Source: Deltaproteobacteria bacterium (GTDB taxonomy: Bacteria; Desulfobacterota; BSN033; UBA1163). Taken from it: DNA of 5,531 nt. The position numbers and the translations under genes are program-made. A model generated the notes under the pieces. That model saw only the letters and a program-made list of their open reading frames with translations. It was not told the origin of the DNA and did not search any database. The stretch lies in assembly GCA_016875155.1 (NCBI GenBank), contig VGSD01000217.1, forward strand, positions 1-5,531. Reading direction: 5' to 3'. Shown one piece after another: positions 1-5,531 of the stretch. Positions within the stretch are counted from its first letter, which is position 1. The number at the start of each line of letters is the position of its first letter.

Positions 1-2
1 GG

Positions 3-104
3 GCGGCGGTTGCTCGTTTTCTTGGAGTAACCACTTCATCGGTTAATCGCTTGGCAGCTACGGAAGAAATGCCAGAGTTGAAGAAATACCTTAAAATGCT
101 TTAG
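3..104 (+). CDS. C-terminal fragment of REP-associated (IS200-like) transposase
   Basis: An open frame enters from the left edge and stops at TAG 102-104, leaving 33 residues. It contains a helix-turn-helix-like stretch (VARFLGVTTSSVNRLA) followed by an acidic/lysine tail ending in LKKYLKML. From family knowledge, this is how many REP-associated tyrosine transposases (Y1_Tnp superfamily) end: a DnaA/HTH-like C-terminal segment after the HUH-Y1 catalytic domain. The catalytic part would lie upstream of the window and cannot be checked. Short repeats of the kind that accompany such transposases follow at 101-120 and 127-147, which supports the call. It could instead be the tail of another small HTH protein. 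Whether the gene is intact is unknown. Confidence 0.6.
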   Translation, partial: AAVARFLGVTTSSVNRLAATEEMPELKKYLKML

Positions 105-120
105 AACCTACGTCCCCAAA
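101..120 (+). repeat. Imperfect direct repeat, copy 1 (TTAGAACCTA...CCCCAA)
   Basis: This 20-base segment overlaps the transposase stop codon and matches 982-1001 at 16 of 20 positions. The first ten bases are identical and the CCCCAA part is shared. The two copies bracket about 860 bases holding the membrane protein and DUF2283 genes. They may be ends of REP-type elements. Confidence 0.5.
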
Positions 121-126
121 TTTTGC

Positions 127-147
127 AAATTGAAGTAATGCAAGACC
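127..147 (+). repeat. REP-like repeat, copy 1 (GTAATGCAAGACC type)
   Basis: The segment matches 641-661 at 19 of 21 positions and contains AGTAATGCAAGACC. I recall motifs of the form GTAATGCAAGACCTGACCCC as common dispersed repeats beside REP-associated transposases in deltaproteobacterial genomes; that is recollection, not a search. Its position just after the transposase tail fits. Confidence 0.55.
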
Positions 148-183
148 GGGCTTTATTATTGGCTGAAAAAAAGGGGAATCGCT

Positions 184-594
184 ATGTCTAAAGAACTCCG
201 TGTGCGGTGGGGCTGGCTAAAGGGAATGTATATTTACACTATTGTTGGAGCAGGGGGATTCGGTTTGGGAATAATATTTACCCCCAACCTAATGACAACC
301 ATGTTTAGTATGCCTAGTCAAGACCCAATCGTTTTAGGAATAACTGGAAGCGTCTATTTATCATTTGCACTTCTATCCATATTGGGCCTTCGGTCTCCTC
401 TTAAATTTAGTCCTGTTTTGTTGCTTCAATTGACCTATAAGATCGTCTGGTTCATTGGCGTAATTTTACCAATTATATTTGTTGGCAAATTTCCAAGTTA
501 CGCAATATTGTACGTCGTGGTGTTCGCCACTTATATCATCGGAGATCTGATTGCAATACCTTTCTCATATGTCTTTTCAAAACAATCAGACTGA
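184..594 (+). CDS. Four-helix integral membrane protein, unknown function
   Basis: This 136-residue protein is mostly hydrophobic. Four membrane segments can be seen at about residues 15-33, 50-68, 77-100 and 105-129, with short polar ends and a charged KQSD tail. Notable stretches are the glycine-rich GAGGFGLGII in helix 1, GLRSPLKFSPVLLLQL leading into helix 3, and GDLIAIPF in helix 4. There is no signal cleavage site, no cysteine pair and no catalytic motif I recognise. The start is supported by AGGGG at 172-176, seven bases before the ATG. It lies in AT-rich DNA between transposase-associated repeats, which suggests accessory cargo. It resembles conserved small membrane proteins of no known role that I have seen, but I cannot name a family. 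It is clearly a gene; the function is open. Confidence 0.8.
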   Translation: MSKELRVRWGWLKGMYIYTIVGAGGFGLGIIFTPNLMTTMFSMPSQDPIVLGITGSVYLSFALLSILGLRSPLKFSPVLLLQLTYKIVWFIGVILPIIFVGKFPSYAILYVVVFATYIIGDLIAIPFSYVFSKQSD

Positions 595-604
595 CAGCAA
601 ATGA

Positions 605-613
605 GGTCTTGCA
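605..613 (-). repeat. Short inverted partial copy of the REP-like repeat
   Basis: GGTCTTGCA is the reverse complement of TGCAAGACC from the 127-147 repeat (9 of 9) and matches the 641-661 copy at 8 of 9. It faces that copy about 38 bases away, so the pair could form an imperfect hairpin, as REP/BIME units do. At nine bases, chance cannot be excluded. Confidence 0.3.
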
Positions 614-640
614 ATCCAACAATCAAAAGAGAACTATTAA

Positions 641-661
641 AAATTGTAGTAATGCAAGATC
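641..661 (+). repeat. REP-like repeat, copy 2 (GTAATGCAAGATC type)
   Basis: Second copy of the 127-147 repeat, differing at two of 21 positions. The following bases (CTGATC) resemble the CTGACC that usually continues this motif. It lies in the gap between the membrane protein and the DUF2283 gene, upstream of the latter's ribosome binding site. Confidence 0.55.
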
Positions 662-707
662 TGATCATATTTTTTACAAACTACCCCCTAAAGAGAGGAA
701 GGAAACG

Positions 708-935
708 ATGAAAGTATATTATGATGATGAAGTGGATGCCTTATATTTAAAGTTGAGCGATGAGGCCCCTGAAGGAGTTATAGAAATTTCTGAAGGAGTT
801 AATTTGGATACCACTTCAGAAGACAAAATAGTGGGGATAGAAATTCTGGATGCCTCCCACAAAATTGATTTAAAAACGATACTATCATACACACTTGAGT
901 TTGATAAAGACTTGATCATTCAAAAGACTGCTTAA
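708..935 (+). CDS. DUF2283 family protein (antitoxin-like)
   Basis: This 75-residue protein matches the DUF2283 pattern almost end to end. It has YYDDEVDALYLKLSD at residues 4-18, a central EGVNLD at 30-34 and the signature IVGIEILDAS at 41-50. The family is small and beta-rich, and from general knowledge is often encoded beside DUF4258 proteins in pairs resembling toxin-antitoxin modules. No DUF4258 partner is present here, so it would be an orphan. I chose the ATG at 708 because AGGAAGG (696-702) sits five bases upstream and translation from there begins exactly with the family's N-terminus. A longer in-frame version from a TTG at 609 would translate the REP-like repeat into protein and is not believable. 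The molecular role is unproven. Confidence 0.82.
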   Translation: MKVYYDDEVDALYLKLSDEAPEGVIEISEGVNLDTTSEDKIVGIEILDASHKIDLKTILSYTLEFDKDLIIQKTA

Positions 936-981
936 CAGATAACTACTTTCAGGTAAACAAAATCACGCCTCTCCTAAAAAC

Positions 982-1001
982 TTAGAACCTATTCCCCCAA
1001 G
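982..1001 (+). repeat. Imperfect direct repeat, copy 2 (TTAGAACCTA...CCCCAA)
   Basis: This copy matches 101-120 at 16 of 20 positions and lies 46 bases after the DUF2283 stop. It roughly marks the change from the AT-rich accessory part to the GC-richer selenium gene cluster, so it may be the right boundary of an inserted segment. Confidence 0.45.
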
Positions 1002-1043
1002 TACACGATCCAGTTTTGAACCCCTTGCCACACAGGACAACCC

Positions 1044-1073
1044 TTGTTTTAAGGGGGTGGATAGGCTATAAAT
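1044..1073 (+). promoter_or_regulatory. Possible sigma-70-type promoter for the selenoprotein gene
   Basis: TTGTTT (1044-1049) and TATAAA (1068-1073) are separated by 18 bases and lie about 35 bases before the start codon at 1109. The -10 box is good and the -35 box is fair. This is a pattern match only, but it falls in the gap where the first gene of this cluster needs a promoter. Confidence 0.3.
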
Positions 1074-1108
1074 ATTTAAAAGTGTTCATGATTGATGATG
1101 GAGATAGA

Positions 1109-2428
1109 ATGAAGAAGAGAATTTTTCTCTCATTTTTTTATGGGCTTCTGGTCCTTCTGATGGTCATGGGGACGGCCCATGCTCAGAAACAGCCGAAGGC
1201 CTTCACGGTTCTTTACACCAACAACATCAATGGTGAGATTGATCCCTGTCCTACCTGAGACCCGAGGACACGTTTTGGCGGTCTGGCCAGAAGAGCGACA
1301 TGGATTAAGGAGATTCGTGAGACGGGTGGAGGGGACCTGCTCCTCCTGGATGCAGGCGATCTTCTCTTTAAAAAATATTCGATGCCCGTTCCCGGAAATG
1401 AAATCAAGATGGTAACGGAGAAGGCAAAACTGATTGCCGAGAGTTTTAGCCTGATGGGTTACGATGTAATGGCGATCGGAGATGACGACCTCAGCCTGGG
1501 GAAAGAGTTTCTAATGGAAATATCCAAGACAGTGAAATTTCCATTTCTATCTTCCAATGTTATCGATGAGGCCACAGGCAAACCTCTTTTCCAAACCTCT
1601 CTCATAAAGAAGAGCAATGGCATGAGAATCGGAATCTTCAGCCTCCTCGCTCCTGATACATTTCCGAATCCATACGATCCCAGAAAAAAAGGACTCGCGG
1701 TTCGATCTCCCACTGAAACCGCCCAGGCCATGGTCAAAGAACTCCAACCGAAGACCGATCTGATCATCCTCCTCAGCCATCTTGGTTATCCCAAGGATGT
1801 GGAATTGGCCCAGGTCGTGCCGGGGATTCATGTCATCGTGGGCGGCCATACAGGGGTCAATCTTCCCTACCCGCCTGCCATCAATAAAAGTTTGATCGTC
1901 CAGATGTCTTCCAGAGGATTGTATGGAGGAAGGCTGGACCTTGCCTTCCACACCAATAATGAATCATTCTTTTTCAATGCCTCAGAGAAAAGATCTTTTG
2001 AGAACAGTTTGAGCCAGTTCAAAGAGAGGGTCTCTTCCTCCGATGTGACAGAGGTGGAGGGGTGGCTGCAATATAACTTCGGACCCTATTCCCGCCTTCT
2101 CCATCTGGCTCGCCTCTATGAGATACGCCTTCCTGAGGAATTCATCCAGACCCTGAGAGACCTCGTCGCCTCTTTGAAGGCCCAGGAGCCTGAAAAACAG
2201 AAAGGTCTGAGGGTAAAAGTAAAAGAAGAGGCTGAACAGATTCTCAAGCAACTCCAGAGCAGGAATGAATTTGTTCATAATCTGATTCCTCTCGGAGACC
2301 AGATCAAAGACCACCCTGAGATCGCAAAGATGGTTGAAGCGTTTCGCTCAAAATATCCAGAGCCTGAAAAAACCGCTCCTCCGAGAACCGAAGCCCCCCG
2401 TCCCAAAAGCGGAGCTCCACAGAAGTAA
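1109..2428 (+). CDS. UshA/5'-nucleotidase-like exported selenoprotein (in-frame TGA read as Sec)
   Basis: The frame runs from ATG 1109 to TAA 2426-2428 with one internal stop, TGA 1256-1258, read here as selenocysteine 50 of 439 residues. Residues 1-26 form a signal peptide (KKR, hydrophobic core, AHA-Q), so the product is exported. Then come family landmarks on both sides of the TGA: LYTNNINGEI (35-44), CPTU (47-50), FGGLARRAT (56-64), LLLLDAGDLLF (77-87), AIGDDD (122-127), SHLG (223-226) and GIHVIVGGHTG (239-249), in calcineurin-like 5'-nucleotidase order. The D-x-H, GNH and final GHxH metal sites are altered (N39-x-N41, GDD, GHTG), so nucleotidase activity is doubtful. A helical region (about 290-420) and a Pro-rich tail follow. 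GGAGA at 1100-1104 precedes the start. I recall NCBI naming UshA-like (seleno)proteins; this appears to be one. The alternative is a nonsense mutation or base error. Confidence 0.85.
1256..1258 (+). other. In-frame TGA, probable selenocysteine codon (U50)
   Basis: The TGA lies within one continuous frame. The 41 codons between it and ATG 1382 have no stop and encode family-like sequence (FGGLARRAT, LLLLDAGDLLF). It completes C-P-T-U, a C-x-x-U arrangement typical of redox selenoproteins. A candidate SECIS hairpin follows at 1273-1292, and selA is in the same gene cluster. Confidence 0.85.
1273..1292 (+). promoter_or_regulatory. Candidate bacterial SECIS hairpin
   Basis: UUUUGGC (1273-1279) pairs with GCCAGAA (1286-1292), seven pairs including one U-G, closing the six-base loop GGUCUG (1280-1285). 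The loop begins 21 bases after the TGA. In bacteria, SelB binds a hairpin just after the UGA and recognises an apical loop G-U. In E. coli fdhF, as I recall it, the loop region also reads GGUCUG, in the same codon phase and three bases nearer the UGA. The stem and loop are visible in the sequence; function is inferred. A competing weaker pairing (1258-1262 with 1280-1284) would hide the loop. Confidence 0.65.
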
Positions 2429-2430
2429 AC

Positions 2431-4170
2431 ATGGCGACCACGGACCTCATCCTTCTTCATCCACCCACTTACTACGATTTCAGAAAGAGACCTGGAATAT
2501 ACGGCCCGATCAGCGATGTCGTCCCCTCCACGCCCATCTTTGAAATGTATCCGATCGGGTTTACCAGCCTCTCGGAATATCTGGAGCGGCACGGCTTGAA
2601 GGTCAGGATCATCAATGTCGCCCTGAAGATGATCAAAGATGACCGGTTCGATGTGGAGAAACTCATCCGTAAGAACAAACCCCTTGCCTTCGGCATTGAC
2701 CTCCACTGGATGGCTCATGTCCACGGAGCGCTGGCCTTGGCGGAGATGATCAAACGGTTTCATCCTGATACACCCGTCATCCTGGGCGGACTCTCTGCCA
2801 CCTACTATCACGAAGAAATTTTGCCCCAGTACCCATTCGTCGATTTTGTGATGAGAGGAGATTCTACGGAAAAGCCCCTGGTCCAACTCTTAAAGGCGAT
2901 TCGAGAGAAGAAGGGGCTCAAAGAGATTCCCAACCTCACCTATCGCGATGGAGGAAATGGAATACAGGTCAATCCCATCACTCATGTGCCACAAGATCTC
3001 GATGATATCGCCATCGATTATCGCCATATCATGAAGAAGGTTGTCAGGTACATGGACCCTGTTGGCTACCAGCCTTTTGTGGACTGGTATTCTTATCCTG
3101 TGACCGCAGTCTTCACCTGCCGCGGCTGTACCTACCATTGTAAGACCTGCGGAGGTTCCTCCCGGACGTTCCGATCGATGGCTAACCGGACAAAGCCAGC
3201 CTACCGGAGCCCGAAACTACTGGCGCAGGATATCTTTGATGTCGCGGATCACCTCAATGCTCCCGTCATGATCATCGGCGACATCTTTCAACCCGGGGAT
3301 GAGTATGGAGACACCTTTCTTCAAGAAATGAAGAAAAAACCGATTGATAATCACATTGCCTTCGAATTCTTTGTCCCTCCTTCAAGAGATCAATTGGAGA
3401 AGATCGCCGGATCCATAAAATATTTTAACATTGAAATCTCTCCCGAGTCGCATTCCGAAGAGGTTCGGAAGGCTTTTGGAAGACCCTACACCAACCCACC
3501 TCTGGAGAAGATGATCGGTGATGCCATTGACCTTGGCTGCAAACGGATTGACCTCTTCTTTATGATCGGCCTCCCAAAACAGACCTATCAATCAGTCATG
3601 GAGACCGTTGACTACTGTCGGCTCTTGCTGGAGCGATTTCAGCCCTATGATAAGCTCTTTCCCTTTATCTCCCCTCTTGCCCCCTTTCTCGATCCCGGAA
3701 GCACGGTATTTGAAGAACCGGAAAAGTATGGATACCGCCTTCTCTGTCGGACCGTCGAAGAGCACCGCCAGGCATTGACGACACCAAGCTGGAAGTATAT
3801 CCTTAACTACGAAACCGAGTGGATGGATCGCCATGAGATCGTGGCGAGCACCTATGAGTCCGGAAGAAGGCTGAATCGCCTGAAGGCTGAGTTCGGCCTG
3901 ATTGATCGAAAAACAGCCGAATCCGTTGAAATGCGAATTGATCGTGCCCTCCTTATGATGGACGAGATCGACCGGATCATGGCCATGCCGGATCCTGCAC
4001 AGAGGGAATCCTTGTTGGAGTCCATGCTGAACAAACCTCAGTCGCTTCAGAACTACAGCATGTCCACAGTCTGCGAGAAGAGGGAGCTGGAATGGCCCAC
4101 CCGATTCATTCGAATGAACTTGTTTAAGATTATCAAAACACTGATTGCGAGTGGTGCACCACATAAATAA
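2431..4170 (+). CDS. B12-binding-type radical SAM protein
   Basis: A 579-residue protein. Residues 1-155 resemble the cobalamin-binding (Rossmann-like) domain of B12/radical SAM enzymes, with PIGFTSLSEYLERHG (41-55) and PVILGGLSATYYHEE (115-129). The usual DxHxxG cobalamin-ligating motif is not evident. The radical SAM domain follows: C233-x3-C237-x2-C240 (RGCTYHCKTC) binds the [4Fe-4S] cluster, preceded by an extra C230. Further matches are FNIEISPES (332-340) and FFMIGLPKQT (376-385). Residues about 430-579 form a helical, charged C-terminal extension. It is cytosolic, with no signal peptide. It begins two bases after the selenoprotein stop with only a distant GGAG, implying translational coupling. 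The architecture recalls the TIGR04190 (Ta0216) group, from memory. The substrate is unknown; the neighbouring selenoprotein or a selenium-related process is a guess. Confidence 0.88.
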   Translation: MATTDLILLHPPTYYDFRKRPGIYGPISDVVPSTPIFEMYPIGFTSLSEYLERHGLKVRIINVALKMIKDDRFDVEKLIRKNKPLAFGIDLHWMAHVHGALALAEMIKRFHPDTPVILGGLSATYYHEEILPQYPFVDFVMRGDSTEKPLVQLLKAIREKKGLKEIPNLTYRDGGNGIQVNPITHVPQDLDDIAIDYRHIMKKVVRYMDPVGYQPFVDWYSYPVTAVFTCRGCTYHCKTCGGSSRTFRSMANRTKPAYRSPKLLAQDIFDVADHLNAPVMIIGDIFQPGDEYGDTFLQEMKKKPIDNHIAFEFFVPPSRDQLEKIAGSIKYFNIEISPESHSEEVRKAFGRPYTNPPLEKMIGDAIDLGCKRIDLFFMIGLPKQTYQSVMETVDYCRLLLERFQPYDKLFPFISPLAPFLDPGSTVFEEPEKYGYRLLCRTVEEHRQALTTPSWKYILNYETEWMDRHEIVASTYESGRRLNRLKAEFGLIDRKTAESVEMRIDRALLMMDEIDRIMAMPDPAQRESLLESMLNKPQSLQNYSMSTVCEKRELEWPTRFIRMNLFKIIKTLIASGAPHK

Positions 4171-4181
4171 TGCTGTCGTTC

Positions 4182-4203
4182 CCTGAACCATCTGAGGTTC
4201 AGG
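4182..4203 (+). other. Strong hairpin between radical SAM gene and selA
   Basis: CCTGAACC (4182-4189) and GGTTCAGG (4196-4203) form a perfect eight-pair stem around a six-base loop, 11 bases after the radical SAM stop. No T-run follows, so it is not a standard intrinsic terminator. It could be a partial terminator, an mRNA-end stabiliser or a processing site that lets selA be expressed at a different level. Confidence 0.5.
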
Positions 4204-4321
4204 ACCAGTCATGTACCCTAAATGGCGTATGGCAAAGAGCAATCGGATGGCTTATTTTGCTGGAAATGATCATTCTCAACCATAGTTCTATTTATGGGAT
4301 ACACCACGAGGAGGAAACCCA

Positions 4322-5531
4322 ATGTCTCCGACCCTTCGCCAGCAGGTTCTTCGTAACATACCGAGCGTGGATGAAATCCTATCTCAAAAGGAGATGTCAG
4401 ATCTCCTGAAGATCCATCCCCGAACTGTGGTGGTGGAAGCCATCCGCAGGGGGCTTGGGCAATTGCGCGAAGAGGTCCTGAAACGGGACGATTTATCCGC
4501 ATCGGATGAAGCCCTCTTTTCCTTTCAAAATCTCCTCCCTCTTTTCGAGAAAGAGATCAATCTCCAGGTCCAGCCTCGACTTCGCCGGGTCATCAATGCC
4601 ACAGGAATCGTGATCCACACCAATCTTGGAAGGGCGCCCCTTCATCCCCTTGCATTGAAACAGATGGTCGAGGTGGCAAAAGCCTACTCCAATCTCGAAT
4701 ATGATCTCGCAAAGGGTGAGCGTGGGGATCGGTATGTTCATGTAGAGGAGATTCTCTGCCACCTCTCGGGCGCAGAATCAGCCCTGGTCGTCAATAATAA
4801 TGCCGCGGCGGTCCTCCTCTGTCTCAATACCATTGGAGAGGGAAGAGAGGTCATCATTTCGAGAGGAGAGTTGGTTGAAATCGGAGGGGCCTTCCGAATT
4901 CCTGATGTGATGAAACGAAGCGGAGCCACTCTGAAAGAAGTTGGCACAACCAACCGGACCCATCTCAATGACTATCAGAGGGTCATCGGTCCTGAAAGCG
5001 CCTTGCTCCTCAAGGTCCATACCAGCAATTTCAGGGTGATGGGTTTTACCTCGGAAGTCTCCCTCGACGAATTAGTTGAACTTGGAAGAAAATACCATCT
5101 CCCTGTGATGGAGGATCTTGGAAGTGGCTGTTTCATTGATCTTGTCCATTATGGATTGGAAAAAGAACCTACGGTTCAAGAGGCCATCAGGACTGGAGTC
5201 GATCTGATCACGATCAGTGGCGATAAACTTCTGGGCGGACCCCAGGCTGGAATCATTCTGGGAAAGAAGAAGTTCCTCGACCCGATCAAAGCCAACCCGC
5301 TGACACGGGCGCTTCGAATCGACAAACTGACCCTGGCCGCTCTTGAGTCAACGCTTCTTCTCTATATCGACGAGAAGAGAGCGATGGCAGAGATACCAAC
5401 CCTGCAGATGCTCGGCCTTGACATGAAAAAGTTGAAGAGCAGGGCGAAACGCCTTTTGAAACGACTCCAGGGGAAGGTCGGAAATAGCTTGCAGATGACA
5501 ATTAAAGAGGATGTCTCCCAGGTGGGCAGAG
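4322..5531 (+). CDS. selA: L-seryl-tRNA(Sec) selenium transferase (selenocysteine synthase), 3' end cut by window
   Basis: The frame is open from ATG 4322 to the window edge, giving 403 complete codons; E. coli SelA has 463, so about 60 are missing. SelA is a cytosolic PLP enzyme that converts Ser-tRNA(Sec) to Sec-tRNA(Sec) using selenophosphate. The N-terminal helical domain starts with RQQVLRNIPSVDEIL, as is usual for the family. Next come INATGIVIHTNLGRAPL (91-107), SNLEYDLAKGERGDRY (123-138), EVGTTNRT (206-213), MEDLGSGCF (263-271) and the PLP-lysine motif SGDKLLGGPQAGI, with K302 the Schiff-base residue. All key motifs are intact. AGGAGG (4309-4314), seven bases before the ATG, fixes the start. 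It follows the radical SAM gene by 151 bases, so it may share the transcript or have its own promoter. selB often follows selA, but is out of view. Confidence 0.97.
   Translation, partial: MSPTLRQQVLRNIPSVDEILSQKEMSDLLKIHPRTVVVEAIRRGLGQLREEVLKRDDLSASDEALFSFQNLLPLFEKEINLQVQPRLRRVINATGIVIHTNLGRAPLHPLALKQMVEVAKAYSNLEYDLAKGERGDRYVHVEEILCHLSGAESALVVNNNAAAVLLCLNTIGEGREVIISRGELVEIGGAFRIPDVMKRSGATLKEVGTTNRTHLNDYQRVIGPESALLLKVHTSNFRVMGFTSEVSLDELVELGRKYHLPVMEDLGSGCFIDLVHYGLEKEPTVQEAIRTGVDLITISGDKLLGGPQAGIILGKKKFLDPIKANPLTRALRIDKLTLAALESTLLLYIDEKRAMAEIPTLQMLGLDMKKLKSRAKRLLKRLQGKVGNSLQMTIKEDVSQVGR

Noticed and set aside
609..707. N-terminal extension of the DUF2283 gene from a TTG
   Set aside because: It would translate the REP-like repeat, has no ribosome binding site, and adds 33 residues foreign to the family; ATG 708 has a good site.
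1041..1055. CCCTT/AAGGG inverted repeat as a terminator
   Set aside because: The stem is only five pairs, no T-run follows, and it overlaps the likely promoter region.
1258..1284. Alternative hairpin AGACC/GGTCT as the SECIS element
   Set aside because: The stem is only five pairs around a 17-base loop, placed too close to the TGA and burying the GGU; the 1273-1292 hairpin fits the bacterial model better.
1179..1415. 78-residue + strand frame across the TGA, suggesting a frameshift
   Set aside because: The translation has no family similarity and is a shadow; the true frame continues directly through the TGA.
1109..2428. Reading the gene as a pseudogene with a nonsense mutation
   Set aside because: The rest of the frame shows no decay, the stop is specifically TGA in a C-x-x-U position, a SECIS-like hairpin follows, and selA is adjacent. 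Still possible in principle, so it is kept as a refutable alternative.
1382..2428. Independent CDS starting at ATG 1382
   Set aside because: It starts in the middle of the phosphoesterase domain, after DAGDLLF, has no convincing ribosome binding site, and family-like sequence in the same frame continues upstream.
2275..4242. Long antisense open frames (for example 2275-2886 and 3592-4242)
   Set aside because: They lie opposite well-supported genes, have no recognisable domains, and are expected from the codon pattern of the + strand genes.
4257..4286. Possible selA promoter (TTGCTG, 18 bases, CATAGT)
   Set aside because: Both boxes match the consensus poorly, so a separate selA promoter cannot be supported from the sequence.
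4170..4409. Small ORF whose ATG overlaps the radical SAM stop
   Set aside because: There is no family likeness, it runs into the selA start in another frame, and it has no ribosome binding site of its own. It is most likely chance.

Overview
The window looks like chromosomal DNA of an anaerobic, selenocysteine-using bacterium. I would guess Desulfobacterota (deltaproteobacterial type), but only weakly: this rests on protein style, moderate GC and the gene families, with no marker gene present. All recognisable genes are on the + strand.

Left part (about 1-1010): AT-rich accessory DNA. It holds the last ~33 codons of a REP-associated (IS200-like) transposase running in from the left edge (3-104), an unrecognised four-helix membrane protein (184-594) and a small DUF2283 protein (708-935). 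Two short imperfect repeats lie between them. One has the form AAATTGnAGTAATGCAAGA at 127-147 and 641-661, with a shorter inverted partial copy at 605-613. The other has the form TTAGAACCTA...CCCCAA at 101-120 and 982-1001. Together they look like debris of REP/transposase elements.

Right part (about 1040-5531): a higher-GC selenium gene cluster. First is an exported UshA/5'-nucleotidase-like protein (1109-2428). Its reading frame is crossed by a single in-frame TGA at 1256-1258, giving a C-x-x-U motif (C47, U50). The TGA is followed at a suitable distance by a hairpin (1273-1292) with apical loop GGUCUG, which resembles a bacterial SECIS element. A simple reading would split this gene into a 49-residue fragment and a 348-residue fragment starting at 1382; I read it as one 439-residue selenoprotein. 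Two bases later comes a B12-binding-type radical SAM protein (2431-4170). After a 151-base gap with a strong hairpin comes selA (4322 to the right edge, incomplete), the selenocysteine synthase that makes Sec-tRNA(Sec). 

How they fit together: SelA supplies the amino acid needed to decode the TGA of the first gene. The radical SAM protein sits between and is nearly fused to the selenoprotein gene, so the two probably act on a common process, which the sequence does not reveal. The phosphatase-like protein has lost most metal ligands of the classical 5'-nucleotidase site, so a redox or binding role around the C-x-x-U pair is more likely than nucleotide hydrolysis. No stretch longer than 300 bases lacks a gene, and I found no tRNA, rRNA or CRISPR array.
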